A DNA stretch of 64,000 nucleotides from Tomocerus qinae (taxonomy: Eukaryota > Arthropoda > Collembola > Entomobryomorpha > Tomoceridae): positions 36,862,909 to 36,926,908 of the forward strand of contig CM034547.1 in NCBI GenBank assembly GCA_020055645.1. Direction: 5' to 3'. Shown one piece after another: positions 13,882 through 24,894 of the stretch. The notes below the pieces were generated by a model. That model made no database searches. It was not told the DNA's origin and saw only the letters and a list, made by a program, of their open reading frames with translations. Numbering within the stretch: position 1 is the first letter of the stretch; every line of letters begins with the position of its first letter. The position numbers were made by a program, and so were the translations under genes.

Positions 13882-13971
13882 GAGGAGGTGGTGGTGGTTA
13901 TACTGATCAGGCAGATTTTTTAGCATGTTTCGTTATGAAAGATTTTACTGGTACTAACTGGTTACATAAAT
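13882..13971 (+). CDS. Orphan exon-like ORF of 90 bp (unassigned)
   Basis: A polypyrimidine tract and AG at 13880-13881 are followed by 90 bases open in one frame (two bases, 29 codons, one base). The stretch ends at a strong donor, T|GTAAGTG. It is a symmetrical phase 1-1 exon that would encode a glycine run followed by YTDQADFLACFVMKDF and GTNWLHK. No flanking exons could be joined with confidence. A short ORF at 14044-14091 starts MSFALLSLLLIEKLG and ends at a GTAAGA donor; it could be part of the same unrecognised gene. No function is assigned, and it may be a remnant or chance. Confidence 0.3.
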
Positions 13972-14910
13972 GTAAGTGTTGTAGCGAATAAAGGACACAA
14001 ATATGCATAAAAATTACAAAGGTTAACTACTAACTAGGTATTCATGTCTTTCGCTTTACTTTCTTTGTTGCTTATTGAAAAGCTTGGGGTAAGATCAATA
14101 TTAGAATTTTATCATTATAGTCCGAAGGTCCCGGATAAGTATTACATGCATTATATTATACATTTCGATCACAAAGTGATGATTACTATTTCAGGCATTT
14201 CTTTTTGGATTAATACTAAGCTTAGTGACTACTTCTATGTATGTAAATATATGTATGCTAATATCACATTGACTGATGTGTCTGGTTGCCATTATTCCAT
14301 GTATGCCTGTAATGAGTTTAAATGATGATACATATATGCAACTACAATGGTTGACATAAAAAATGCTGTACTTTTACAGATAGTATCTTTAGTACCGAAG
14401 TTCAGTTCTTGTGACATGTTTAAATGGAGGTGAATAATGTACTAATCAAAAGCAAACATGTCCCTGTCAATACGACGCACCACATGTCCCAACCACAATT
14501 TTGACAAACCACCTAGAAGCAAGGAATAATGTCTCTACACCTCTCTTGCATCAAATATTCTGTTTTGTTAAATAAGCCAATCATCACATAATGTGACACC
14601 ACATTATAACAGCTATCAGACACACCTCTAAAATTTATTTTTAGCAAACCAAAGGATAGTCAGATTATAGTCCATGTAACTTTCCTCAAAATCATGGTAT
14701 GAAATACCCGAAGCCGAGAATGTATGTTCAGGTGTTCACTAAATACAATTTTACGTTTGCAAATAGAATGGCCACTTCTCTTGAAAGAGAGAAAACTTGA
14801 AGTATGTAATTTGCACTGTAGTGTGATTTATGTAAGCAAAACGTCTTTGCATTGCAGCTGCTATTAATTAGTAAAAGAAACAATAGTTTTTCTGCATAAC
14901 CACATAAGTG
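13972..14910. other. Intergenic region, no confident gene
   Basis: Apart from the possible short exon at 14044-14091 nothing coding stands out. It should contain the promoter and 5' UTR of the ionotropic receptor. Confidence 0.35.
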
Positions 14911-17900
14911 ATGGCCAAAATACAACTTACTTTCAGTTTTTTAGTGATCGTGTTTCAATTTGAATTTCTCCTAACATTTAATTCAGATATTCTAAATGTT
15001 TTACAACCTTTTCGAACGCCAACCCAAGATACTAATAGTAGGGTTGAAATAGAAATTGTTCTCGGGATGGATAATGTTGTTCCAGGTATACTTAATTTTT
15101 ATATAACTAAATTCATATTCATAAACAGATCATGTTTTAATAAATACAATTTCTGTTTTGTCTCAACAGAGTTACAATTAACATCCCCTGTTTCTTTTGT
15201 GGGGAATATTCATCAAATCATGAACATGGGCTTCGATGATAAATATAAGAAGATTGTGGCTGTTTTAATGACTGCCAATGAGTTTTCATTTCTTAATACT
15301 TTAAGACAAGTAAATATTTTAACTCTATTTTAATATACTACACGTTTGTAGAGTGTAGTTAGTTGGGAGTATAAACATATCAAGTGACGTTTTGTTTTCT
15401 AGATTTCAGATACATTCCACAAAAACTTTGATAGTTGGAGACCCTACTGGTTTTTATGCTACCCTGATGAAATTAATTCCCAAGAATTGGAAAGAATTAA
15501 AAAGACTGTCCTTAAATCTCAAAGTGAATCATCTGGTAACAATAGTCTACCTCTCGATAGTGATTTTTATATGGTGTTTCATCTCTCCAATGGAATAGGA
15601 ACAAACTTAACCGTTTGGGAACTGTACAGTGTAAAGAATTTCTCAGTACTAAGTGAAATTAATTATGAGAATTTATCAGAGGTAGATTTTCTAGTAAATA
15701 TTTCAAGAAAAACAACGAGACGAAATAATTTTGGGCTCGTGAATATCGTCGGAACAGCTGGGGTATTAGGAAAAAGCCTTAAAATTAATACTACCATCAA
15801 AAAACACATTTGACATTTGTAATTTTTTGGTATTTTAGTATGACCCGGATTATCCTTTTGAGACTGCATTTCCTGAAGATAGCAATTATACATTTCTTTC
15901 CGGTCTTTCTGTAAGCTTATACAGAGATCTAAAAGACTCTTTCAATTTTAGGTAAGTAAATATTTCCCTCTTATTGGTTAATAGTATTTTCTCAAACAGA
16001 GCATTGTACTTTGAAATGAACTTTAAGCACCTATTAGTGCTTAACCTCTAATTGTTGTCCTGAATAAATAATAATTATGTAGCATATAATCCTTCCTGTA
16101 ATAATCCTTCCTGTAATAGATACACGTCCATAGCCCGCAGTTCCCTGAGAATGTTTCTTTCGTTGCCCCCATTCGTTGACTTATATACATCCCTGTCTTG
16201 TGTGAGTGTGATAATTTAGTGTTTAACTAATTTAGTGTTTATTTTCTCTTAGTGAGGTAGCATTACCTGGAACTTGGATGGTCAGAAACGAGAGTGATAG
16301 TATAGACTGGTTGGTACTCACAGGTGCTGCTGATATAGCAATATCACAGACAACATTAACTATAGATACGCGTCCTGACACCAATGAAAGTTTAACGCTC
16401 ATACAGCCAACATCAAGTGCTAGGTAATACTTTCGTATTCATTAATATTCAAGTCCCATTCTTCTATGTTTAAAGATTCGCATTTTATGATATACATGTA
16501 TTAGAATTGTCATTGTCTATGTAATGTACTGAAAAGACATTTAAAATGTTAGGCTTTTTGCGATCTTGGTGCAGCCGCCAGCTAGTACTATCAGAAATAT
16601 ATTTGTAACACCATTTTCGACTTCATTATGGATTGTATTGGCTGCTTCCCTCCTGTTCGTTCTACTGGCTACTGTGGGAATTGCAGGGATTAAGCGCCGA
16701 GCTGGACACTGGGATCCAGGAGCTGAAATTATTTCCCATCAAGCCACGATTTGGACATTAGGGACTGTTTGCCAGCAAGGTAGTTAATGCATATGCACTC
16801 TTCTGGAAAAGCTTTTATTAAACTAAATAAATACCAATATTGGAGAATGCAAATATTATTTGACCCTGAAGGTTACTGGAACCAAGCTCCTGTATCGGCT
16901 TCCATGAAAATTGTGTTCATGACAGCGGCTACTTCGGGAATGGTTTGCTACATTGGATACTCAGCCGCAATTGTTTCCACTTTGACAAATAAAGTGATTC
17001 CCATCAGAAACGTTTTAGACTTAAATAATAGTAAACTACCAATCTTTGGAGATGTCAATAACGGTCTTGCCGAATATGTTTTCGAAGTGAGTGCATTTTT
17101 ATGTTATGGTATGCTTTATGTTTTATGCTAATGGTAAATAAATAGATAGTTTAGGTATAAATAGCCCCTCCCTCAAGGATGTATTGCGGATAAACATTGT
17201 ATGTACAGTTGGTAGTCTTAAATGGTAAAGATTCGACATAAATGTTACAACTGTCATAGTTAATCCTAATGATGACACTCATAAAATTCTATTATTTAGG
17301 AGTAATGCTATGTAATTCATAAAAGAACATCCTAATTAATGATAGATTAATTATAGTGAATGTGTTCTTATGTTTTTTGAATTTTCAGGGATTGGTAAGT
17401 AATAAAACAAACGCCAAGTCCTTAATTTCTCCCGAAGAGGGTCTGGCTACTATAGCGAAAAAGTCTTCGGCCTTTTTAGGGTTTACAGATGCCTTTGTGG
17501 GTGCCGCTAGAAGACTTAACTATTCTGAAACTTGGCTGTGTGAAAAAATTTCGTACATAGCATTTAGTCGGGTTGACTACAAAAGTTCCATGTTTATCAA
17601 GAGGGGATCCCCTTTTCGAGAATTTTTCAACCACAAGTACAAACTCATTCTATTTAATAAGCTATTCTTATTAAGAGTTGAATGTAGAAAATCGCACTAA
17701 TTTGTCATTTTGGCTTGAATTCAGAGTAATAACACTAAAGGAAAAAGGACTGAGTGAGAAATATATGGATGTGTACAATCGAATGGCTAATCTACGGTGC
17801 GCTGAGGAAAAAGCAACGGAAAAGAAATCACTTGGACTAAATGACGTTTTTACATCCTTTGCTATTCTGATATCGGCTTACTTGCTGTGTACCGCTATTT

Positions 17901-18082
17901 TAGTGTTCGAAAAAGTTGGATCAGTCTCTGGACCCGCTGTTGATTCATTTTCCTTAGACAATCGAGTTTTCTCCTTAGAAAATATTGTTTCAAGCGGAAA
18001 GACTGAAGTCTCCGTATTTACCATTCGGTCTGAAGTCTCTTCTAGTAGAGCTGGGAGTGCGTTTCGTCGAGCAAGTATGTAG
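14911..18082 (+). CDS. Ionotropic receptor (iGluR-related chemosensory channel), 668 aa
   Basis: Nine exons: 14911-15085, 15170-15309, 15403-15762, 15839-15951, 16253-16423, 16553-16779, 16872-17086, 17389-17636 and 17725-18082. They sum to 669 codons with consistent phases. The start is MAKIQLTFSFLVIVFQFEF, a signal peptide. The extracellular first ~320 residues contain the S1 ligand-binding lobe; GAADIAISQTTLT is the usual end of S1. M1 is at about residues 342-366 (SLWIVLAASLLFVLLA), and the pore-loop region is ATIWTLGTVCQQGYW. M3 is at about 406-432, ending GYSAAIVSTL, the IR counterpart of SYTANLAA in glutamate receptors. The S2 lobe follows, then M4 at about 591-611 (SFAILISAYLLCTAILVF) and a Ser-rich cytoplasmic tail. 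Arthropod IRs are ligand-gated cation channels of sensory neurons; the ligand cannot be told. The exon 3 donor (15763) is the least certain border. AATAAA lies at 18141. Confidence 0.9.
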
Positions 18083-18545
18083 ATCTGAACGATCTTTGTT
18101 CATTTCAAAGGTTAATTTTGTACGTGATAACTACATTTGAAATAAAAATCTATATGAAACAATTTCATTCTGAGTTTTGAATATTTTTATATCCCATTAA
18201 CTGTGGCATTCCATTTAATTTAGAGAACGTTAGTACCTATACCTATACCGTTCGTATGCATATTGCATTTTTGCAAGAAGTAAACATACTTTGGTCTCCT
18301 GTACATGTTAATATATTTAGACATGTCATTAGCGTCAATGACACTCGTACTCCAAAAATTCATACAAACTTCGGTAATAATTTCTTCAAAGTTGCAATAT
18401 GTAAACTTATTTTTTGTATGCTGTTTTAAAGGTTGTTGCACAGTAAACAAGTAGCAACTTTCCTGTTTCCTCTAATCTTTACTCTACATAAACATAAACT
18501 GGGGCATGCGCATGGGTTCTTGAATAAATGTTTGTATATATGTCC

Positions 18546-18626
18546 GTAATATTTTGTAACTAATGAGTAAGGGTAATATTTTGTAACTTATGAGCAAGGG
18601 TAATATTTTGTAATTAATGAGCAAAG
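18546..18626. repeat. Tandem repeat, 3 x 27 bp
   Basis: Three head-to-tail copies begin GTAATATTTTGTAA at 18546, 18573 and 18600, with two or three substitutions between copies. Confidence 0.85.
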
Positions 18627-18708
18627 CCTAGACTACTGAGTCCAATCAACGGTCTATGAAATTCGGGTCAATGCCCAGTCGCTAAAAATTTACTGATTGC
18701 AACATTTT

Positions 18709-18729
18709 CTAGCACACTTTGTGTGCTAG
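18709..18729. repeat. Perfect hairpin, 9-bp arms, 3-nt loop
   Basis: CTAGCACAC, TTT, GTGTGCTAG. It has no obvious role and lies outside any gene. Confidence 0.7.
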
Positions 18730-19871
18730 GATTCAACTAGTAAAATATAAATATAACATCAATATGTTATGATGCCATCAGCATAAGCTTACACATTCAC
18801 ATAACTGGATTGATTATACGTTAATGCAGATATGTGTTTATATCTCATCAAAGTAAACAGCATGTCTCAAAACAACCATAATTGCATAATATAGCTGACC
18901 ATGAGGAAGTTGCGCAGATACTAAAATGTTTTAGAATTATTCAATTTATATACTTTTATGTGTTTGTGGTTATGTGTCAATGCTACTCGATTTGATATTA
19001 GTTATAGAATTTTAGCGTAAATAAGTTCAAAATAAATTGTAAATAAAAGCTCTTTCTATCTACCAATATTACAAGCAACAATTTACTTCCTGTTTGTCAC
19101 AATCATTTTGTGCAACTTCAGTCTAGTCGCAGCTTTACACTTTGTGTTTACATTAGGAAGTCTTCTATTTATGTAACTTACCGACAAGCTTCTGTAGTTC
19201 CCATCCTGCTATGCAGCTCCTTTACAATGAATTTGTAGCCCTCCAGCTTACTTAGTTTGAATAGAAACGTGGGACACTTTCTGTTACTGTTCAAATTAAA
19301 GTCAACATTCTCATGAATTAGTTTTAAACTGATATACACCACGGATAAATATTTTGGAAAGATCATTTTGATTACGATCATCCTGTCTTATTTTCATTAT
19401 TTACATTCAGTTTTAGTTACACATTACCTTGATAAACATTCCTTTATATATCCTATATCCATGTCATTAGTTATTTATACCTGCTTGCAAATCATAAGTA
19501 TTAGTAGTAAGTACCAAAGTGGCCTAACTAATGTGATCACATTTTCAGGAGATTAGTGAGATAAGAAACCTGTGCAGCATAATCTTGCATGCAATTACGT
19601 CGTCAAACGAGGAAAATAACAGAAATTCTCCACTTGAGGCTGGATTCGGATGGCATTGAAAAGGTTTGGTATGCAATTTTGTAGAATTCTTATGCTCATC
19701 AATTACGTTGTACATTGTACATCTGCTGTACACAGTAGGTAAATATCTGATGTCTACTCTGAAATGGGCGAACAATAGTAACATTAATGCATACGTCGAA
19801 TGTAGGTATAAATTCAATATTACCAAGATCTAATGACCAATGAAATACTGTTTCAGACTTGGGAAGTAGAC

Positions 19872-22206
19872 ATGAGTGCAATAAAAGGATCAATTGCTGC
19901 TGCAAACGAAGACGAAAATCAGGTTTTGCAAATGGTAAGGAAGTACTAAGAATACAGGTAAGGCTATAGATAGTCGACATTCGACACAGATATTTTTTAT
20001 TTGCAGTTTTTTTATATGCTGTAAGAGCTAAGTTGGTATTACTATATTTTCGAAGCCGTTCTGCGGTGCTCATTAGCATCAGAATTAGCGTTGTAAGTAA
20101 CGTAACAAAGGAACGTATATTGAATGCATGTTAATGAAACAAGCAGGAAAATTTATTTTAAAACCTATAAGCTGAGAAAAACAAATATAAATCTAGAGAA
20201 AACATTCAAGATCGTTCACTGCCTATTTTTGCCCTCTCTGACCTTCAGATACAAAATTAAACTGCATTTGTAGAGAACGTATGACATGACATGAAAGAAA
20301 GCAGTCAAAAACTTCGGATTTTTAGGGATTTTAATAATCACAATATTTTTCCGGAGATGAAATATCCCCCTTCCTTTCCTGCCTGCCTTCCTCAGAATCA
20401 AATTCATGATATTTTTACTATTGCATTGAATTCTGGAATCTGTTTTCATATTATGGTACAAAGAATGATAACTCAATGGTACTGGTTGAATACGGAATGT
20501 ACAGTAATTATTGACATGTTACATTACACAGGTATTAAATTGCTTAAAATTTCAGTTTGCAAAACTTGTCTCCGACTTGGATCTGGAAGACGAAACTTTA
20601 CTGAGGTTTCTCCGAGGTTAGTTTTGAATTATTTCATGAACAAAATCTCTCTTTGACTCCTTTAACTTTAGTAAAAATGGATTTGATAGAATGAATAGTG
20701 TGGTTTGAGTACTACGTTATTTATACTACGCTACGGTATGAAATCAGTTTTACACTTAGCGATGTAGTATAATAAAATATGTATTATATTACTATATAGT
20801 TCAGTCCGATAAATATAACATTTTAATAATTATTTTCAGCTAGGGAAGGTGATATCGAGCAAGCAGAGAGCATGCTAAGAAAGGTTTGATAACGTTATTA
20901 AAATATCTTTTAAAGATGAGTTTTCATACTGAATGCTTCATGCAATAAACTTTTTGCGTTACTTCTCATCTCTTGGCTATGGCTACTTTGGCTACATTAT
21001 GCAAAAACTTACTCCTTTTTCGTATTTCAGTGCTCGATATGGAGAGAAGAAAATGACATTGAAAGTTATTTAGCTTGGAATCCTCCAAAATTTTTAGAAA
21101 GCGAATTTAAGATTAAATTCTTTGTAAGCGGAAGGGATCACGAAGGTCGATCAGGTTAATAAAATTATGTTTTTAAACAATGCTAATAACGTGGTAAGTG
21201 GTAAGATAGCTAGTATGTCAAAAAAATAACACTACTTTACACTATCTGCACATGCTGTAGTACTTCTTTCACTATATGAATGGACATTCTATGTCTAGTA
21301 TAATAAAATGTTAATTATTTTTTTCATCTCACATCTAGAGAAAGTTTTTCTCCAGAGTAAATTGGAATTATAACACTGTTAATCCGAAAAGATAAAATAG
21401 ATTTCATAATGACCGTTTTACTTAAAAATATAATTTGGTGAAAGTAGAGGATAAATATAGAAGACAAAATGAAAAAAAAGTTATATAAAAGTATAAGATT
21501 CGGCCTATCGGTCAATAACAAAGAATAATCGATTTGAATCAAACGAGATGATTATGTTTTAACGATTTCAAATAGTTTTTTGGGTACCTATTGGAAGCTT
21601 TCTTGGAAGAGAATGCATCGAAAATGGGCATAAAGAAATTCTACTTAAGTTTGTCTACCATCTTTTGGAAAAATCATTGAATTCAATCAGAGAAGATGCA
21701 AGGGGACAGATAACCACCGTACTGAGTCTAGAAAATATGAGTATGAGACAAATCTTACATGTTGAAAGTAATTTCCTAATTGAATTTGCTTAGAATTTTC
21801 TGCATGGAGTCGGCTGCTATTCTCACTTTCTTTATATTTAATTGCCTTAAATTAATTATTTGTTCCAGCCATGCAAACACTGTATCAGTCATTTCAGATT
21901 TTGGAGCAAAATTATCCTGAAATATTAAAGCACCTTATCATTGTCAACGGTATAATAATAAAGTCAAATTAAATAGTAGCTATTAGTTTGTATGAAGTTT
22001 CCATTTGTATAGACTATTTTTTTTACTTTTATCGATTTGTAGCTCCATGGATGTTCTCGATTGCCTACAATTTTGTGAAACCAATTTTATCGGAAAATAC
22101 CATTTCAAAAATACAAGTGCATGATTCTAACTCAAAAAATTGGATTCAGCACATGTCGCTGATTATGCCTTTGGAATCCATTCCTAAAGAATACCATGGA
22201 GTATAA
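19872..22206 (+). CDS. SEC14-like CRAL-TRIO lipid-binding protein, copy 1, 242 aa
   Basis: Seven exons: 19872-19934, 20556-20616, 20840-20883, 21031-21154, 21576-21767, 21869-21949 and 22043-22206. They sum to 243 codons. The N-terminal helical CRAL-TRIO-N part includes DEDETLLRFLRAREGD-type sequence (DLEDETLLRFLRAREGDIEQ), matching the R-W-L-R-A-R region of SEC14L proteins. The CRAL-TRIO lobe includes VPIGSFLGRECIENG, ENYPEILKHLIIVNAPWMF and the C-terminal FVKPILSENT helix. It ends at EYHGV, where vertebrate SEC14L2 continues into a GOLD domain, so this protein lacks GOLD. The family binds and transfers hydrophobic ligands such as phosphoinositides, tocopherol or squalene; the ligand is not predictable here. 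Intron positions and internal exon lengths equal those of the next gene, showing tandem duplication. Confidence 0.9.
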
Positions 22207-24894
22207 AGTAGTACGTCACAAAAATTTCCATTTCCCCATCAAGGTCAACCTTTAACCCAAAAGAGTTCATGATACATATAATACATGTATTTTGTATGCA
22301 AAAAGTGTGAAAATTATGTTTAGATCAAAAACCTTAGTACTTAAAAGTTTTTGCATTTGTAGAGAACTAATCGCACTGTAATGTATGCGAGTTAATATAT
22401 AGGTAGTTATATTATGTATAGAGCTATATCATACACCTATGATGTGCAACAATGAAAAACTTTAGATTGTAACATCAAAGAATAAGATACATCCATTTAC
22501 AACCATTATCAGGGTTTCATAATTTGTATACACTTGTATGCTCGCTTATGTACTGTTAATTAACATAGAACCCTGATCATCCAATTCCGCAGACTCTGGA
22601 TTTACCAATATATAGTCGTTACGAAATAGAAGCTTACAAAAATGAATACTTATTAATCAAACCAGATGAAATGTCAAAGTCTCAAGGGTTAAGGTTAACG
22701 CATTACGGGTAGAAGCAAGTAGAAATAATACTTTCTTGTTTTACAATCTATTTTGTAATGTTTCTCTATATGCTTTTGCAAGGATTTACCCAGAAATGTC
22801 AATAAAAACTTTAACTTATACTTGCAATTTGCATCTGTACAGTGTAATGTTAATGGAAATCGTTACGACTTACTTATCACTCGATACTCGGTCTATCATT
22901 GGAAAAAAGTAGCTAATGCCTTAAATTAAAAACGTCTTAAGAAATTATTCTGGAATGAGGTGCTTTAGCAGTGAAGAACTTGACTACTTATTTGAAATCA
23001 CGTTTTTGTTAATAGCAGTCATTGAAGATTCAAAAAATAACGTTACGAAGGGCAGGCAGACATGTGGATTTTATAACCGGCTCTGCTTAATTTTTAAACC
23101 GGGACCTTAAGTATGACGTAAATGCAACCTTACCAACTAACTAAATTCTTGTTGCTTCGATGTGCATAAGGCACAAAGGATCATCTGGAGGTTGTTCATT
23201 GTGATTTTTACATGCACAATATGCAAATTGTACTCTTGTTAGTGTGGCCAATGATTGGGAAAAATTAGCACAGCAAGGTAAGTAAAGACGTAGAAAAGTA
23301 CACGTGAAACTGGCTGAACTAGCATTGCCTTTTCCTTCTTGTTCACATGAACGCTATTGTCATACTGGACAGTGAAGTTTCTAACAATGTTAGCAGATAG
23401 GCAACTTAAACATTGACGCACTTGCTCCAAAATTAGCATTCAGATACATGTTTTTATCATCAGTGATGATTGCTAGTATATAATTTCAACTTACGTTGGT
23501 AGACTTTGTAAAAGAAACAATTTTAAAGAGATTGCATATATGTAAATGGGTTTGGCTTAGGTCAGTGAATCCTAAAGCGGCTTATATATTTAATATTAGT
23601 TACTCGAAAACTTTCTCGCAAAAAAGCTCCTTATGTAAGGCACAGGATAAAAACTTGCCTCCTCAACTTATCAACTGTGTGAGGTGGCTTATATGCAAGT
23701 GTCAGCGTATAGAACATACATAGACAGACGTGAGAAAATTGCCATGGACGTTAGTGTAATAGTCAAGCATATAAGTATAGCATAATATGTACTCACAATA
23801 CTGACAACGTTAAGAACCGGTTTTACCAGCCACTGCAAGTACATTTGGAGGTTATATGTAGATATTAATGACAATTTATGTAGTACACTCTCCGATGAAG
23901 TACCTGCGTTTTAATTTACTATCATTTATCTTCACCTGAAAAACTGAGAAAAATGAGAATAAAAATTTAAAAAAAACTTACAACGTACGTACGTACAAGT
24001 ACAGGCAGTTAAATGTGCAGGGTTTGTTAGATTTCCTAAAAGGGAAAAATTGAACTTACATCATAATGAAATACTTAATTTAATTTAATTCCTTTACACT
24101 TCCCAGATATCCCAAATACGAAATTATTAAAATCTGTACTAGTTAAAAATTGTTAAAATTATAACTTCTAAGCCCATTGGAATGAAATTCAATTTTTGCA
24201 CATTCATATCTATACAAATATTTTGTAGATTGTCAAATACAAAGAATTGATTCTTTTGTGATTTCATTGTTTTAGTAATGTTACAGCAGCAGTATTTTTC
24301 GAAACACAATAGCTAACCCTTTTATAAAAGCTACTATAATTGCCACCCTGTTAAGAATAAATATGCCTTAATATATTATGCAAAGCTGAATTACAATATG
24401 TGCTGCATATATGTCTTTTATTCTTGTTATAACAATTGGTATGGGAGGAGTTAGGAAAATAGTGTCTGAGAACACAAATATAAACGCTACTGCAAAGCTT
24501 GAATAGCCGCAGTGCTTCTCTTGCCTTCGTCTTCCTTTCCTCCACTCTCTTCCATCTCCAACAAATAGATACCTTACTTATTGTGCTATCCTCTATTATC
24601 CATACATTATCAATCTCCTTTACATTTTCAAACAAAAGGAAGAGTTGAATTGGTATAGAGGAATCTTACTGCATAAAGTTATATCACACCAAAATACTTA
24701 CATTTACAGTTAATGATATTATCTACCTCTAAACTTGACGCTAGATATACATTCTGAACCACTTGTTCACGATTTCGTTTTTCTTGTCTCACAGAAACTG
24801 ACATTTAGCTACATCTTCTAGTCCTTCACAGGCTTTCTCTTCAAGTATATTTTCAATTTCTTTGAAAAGTTCACTCCTATAACCGTACTGCAAT
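22207..24894. other. Intergenic region between the two SEC14-like genes
   Basis: 2.7 kb of AT-rich sequence with no recognised gene. A short alternating ACGT stretch sits near 23985-23998. No third SEC14 copy or remnant was found. Confidence 0.4.

Larger units (their letters stand above)
18083..19871. other. Intergenic region with a small tandem repeat and a hairpin
   Basis: No gene was seen. It holds the 3' end of the receptor (AATAAA 18141-18146), a 3 x 27-bp tandem repeat (18546-18626) and a 9-bp inverted repeat (18709-18729). The right end is the 5' flank of the first SEC14-like gene. Confidence 0.4.

Noticed and set aside
16080-16120. Short duplication of AATCCTTCCTGTAAT in an intron of the ionotropic receptor
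   Set aside because: A single small tandem duplication, away from splice sites; no consequence visible.
23980-23998. Alternating ACGT stretch
   Set aside because: Short simple repeat without further structure.
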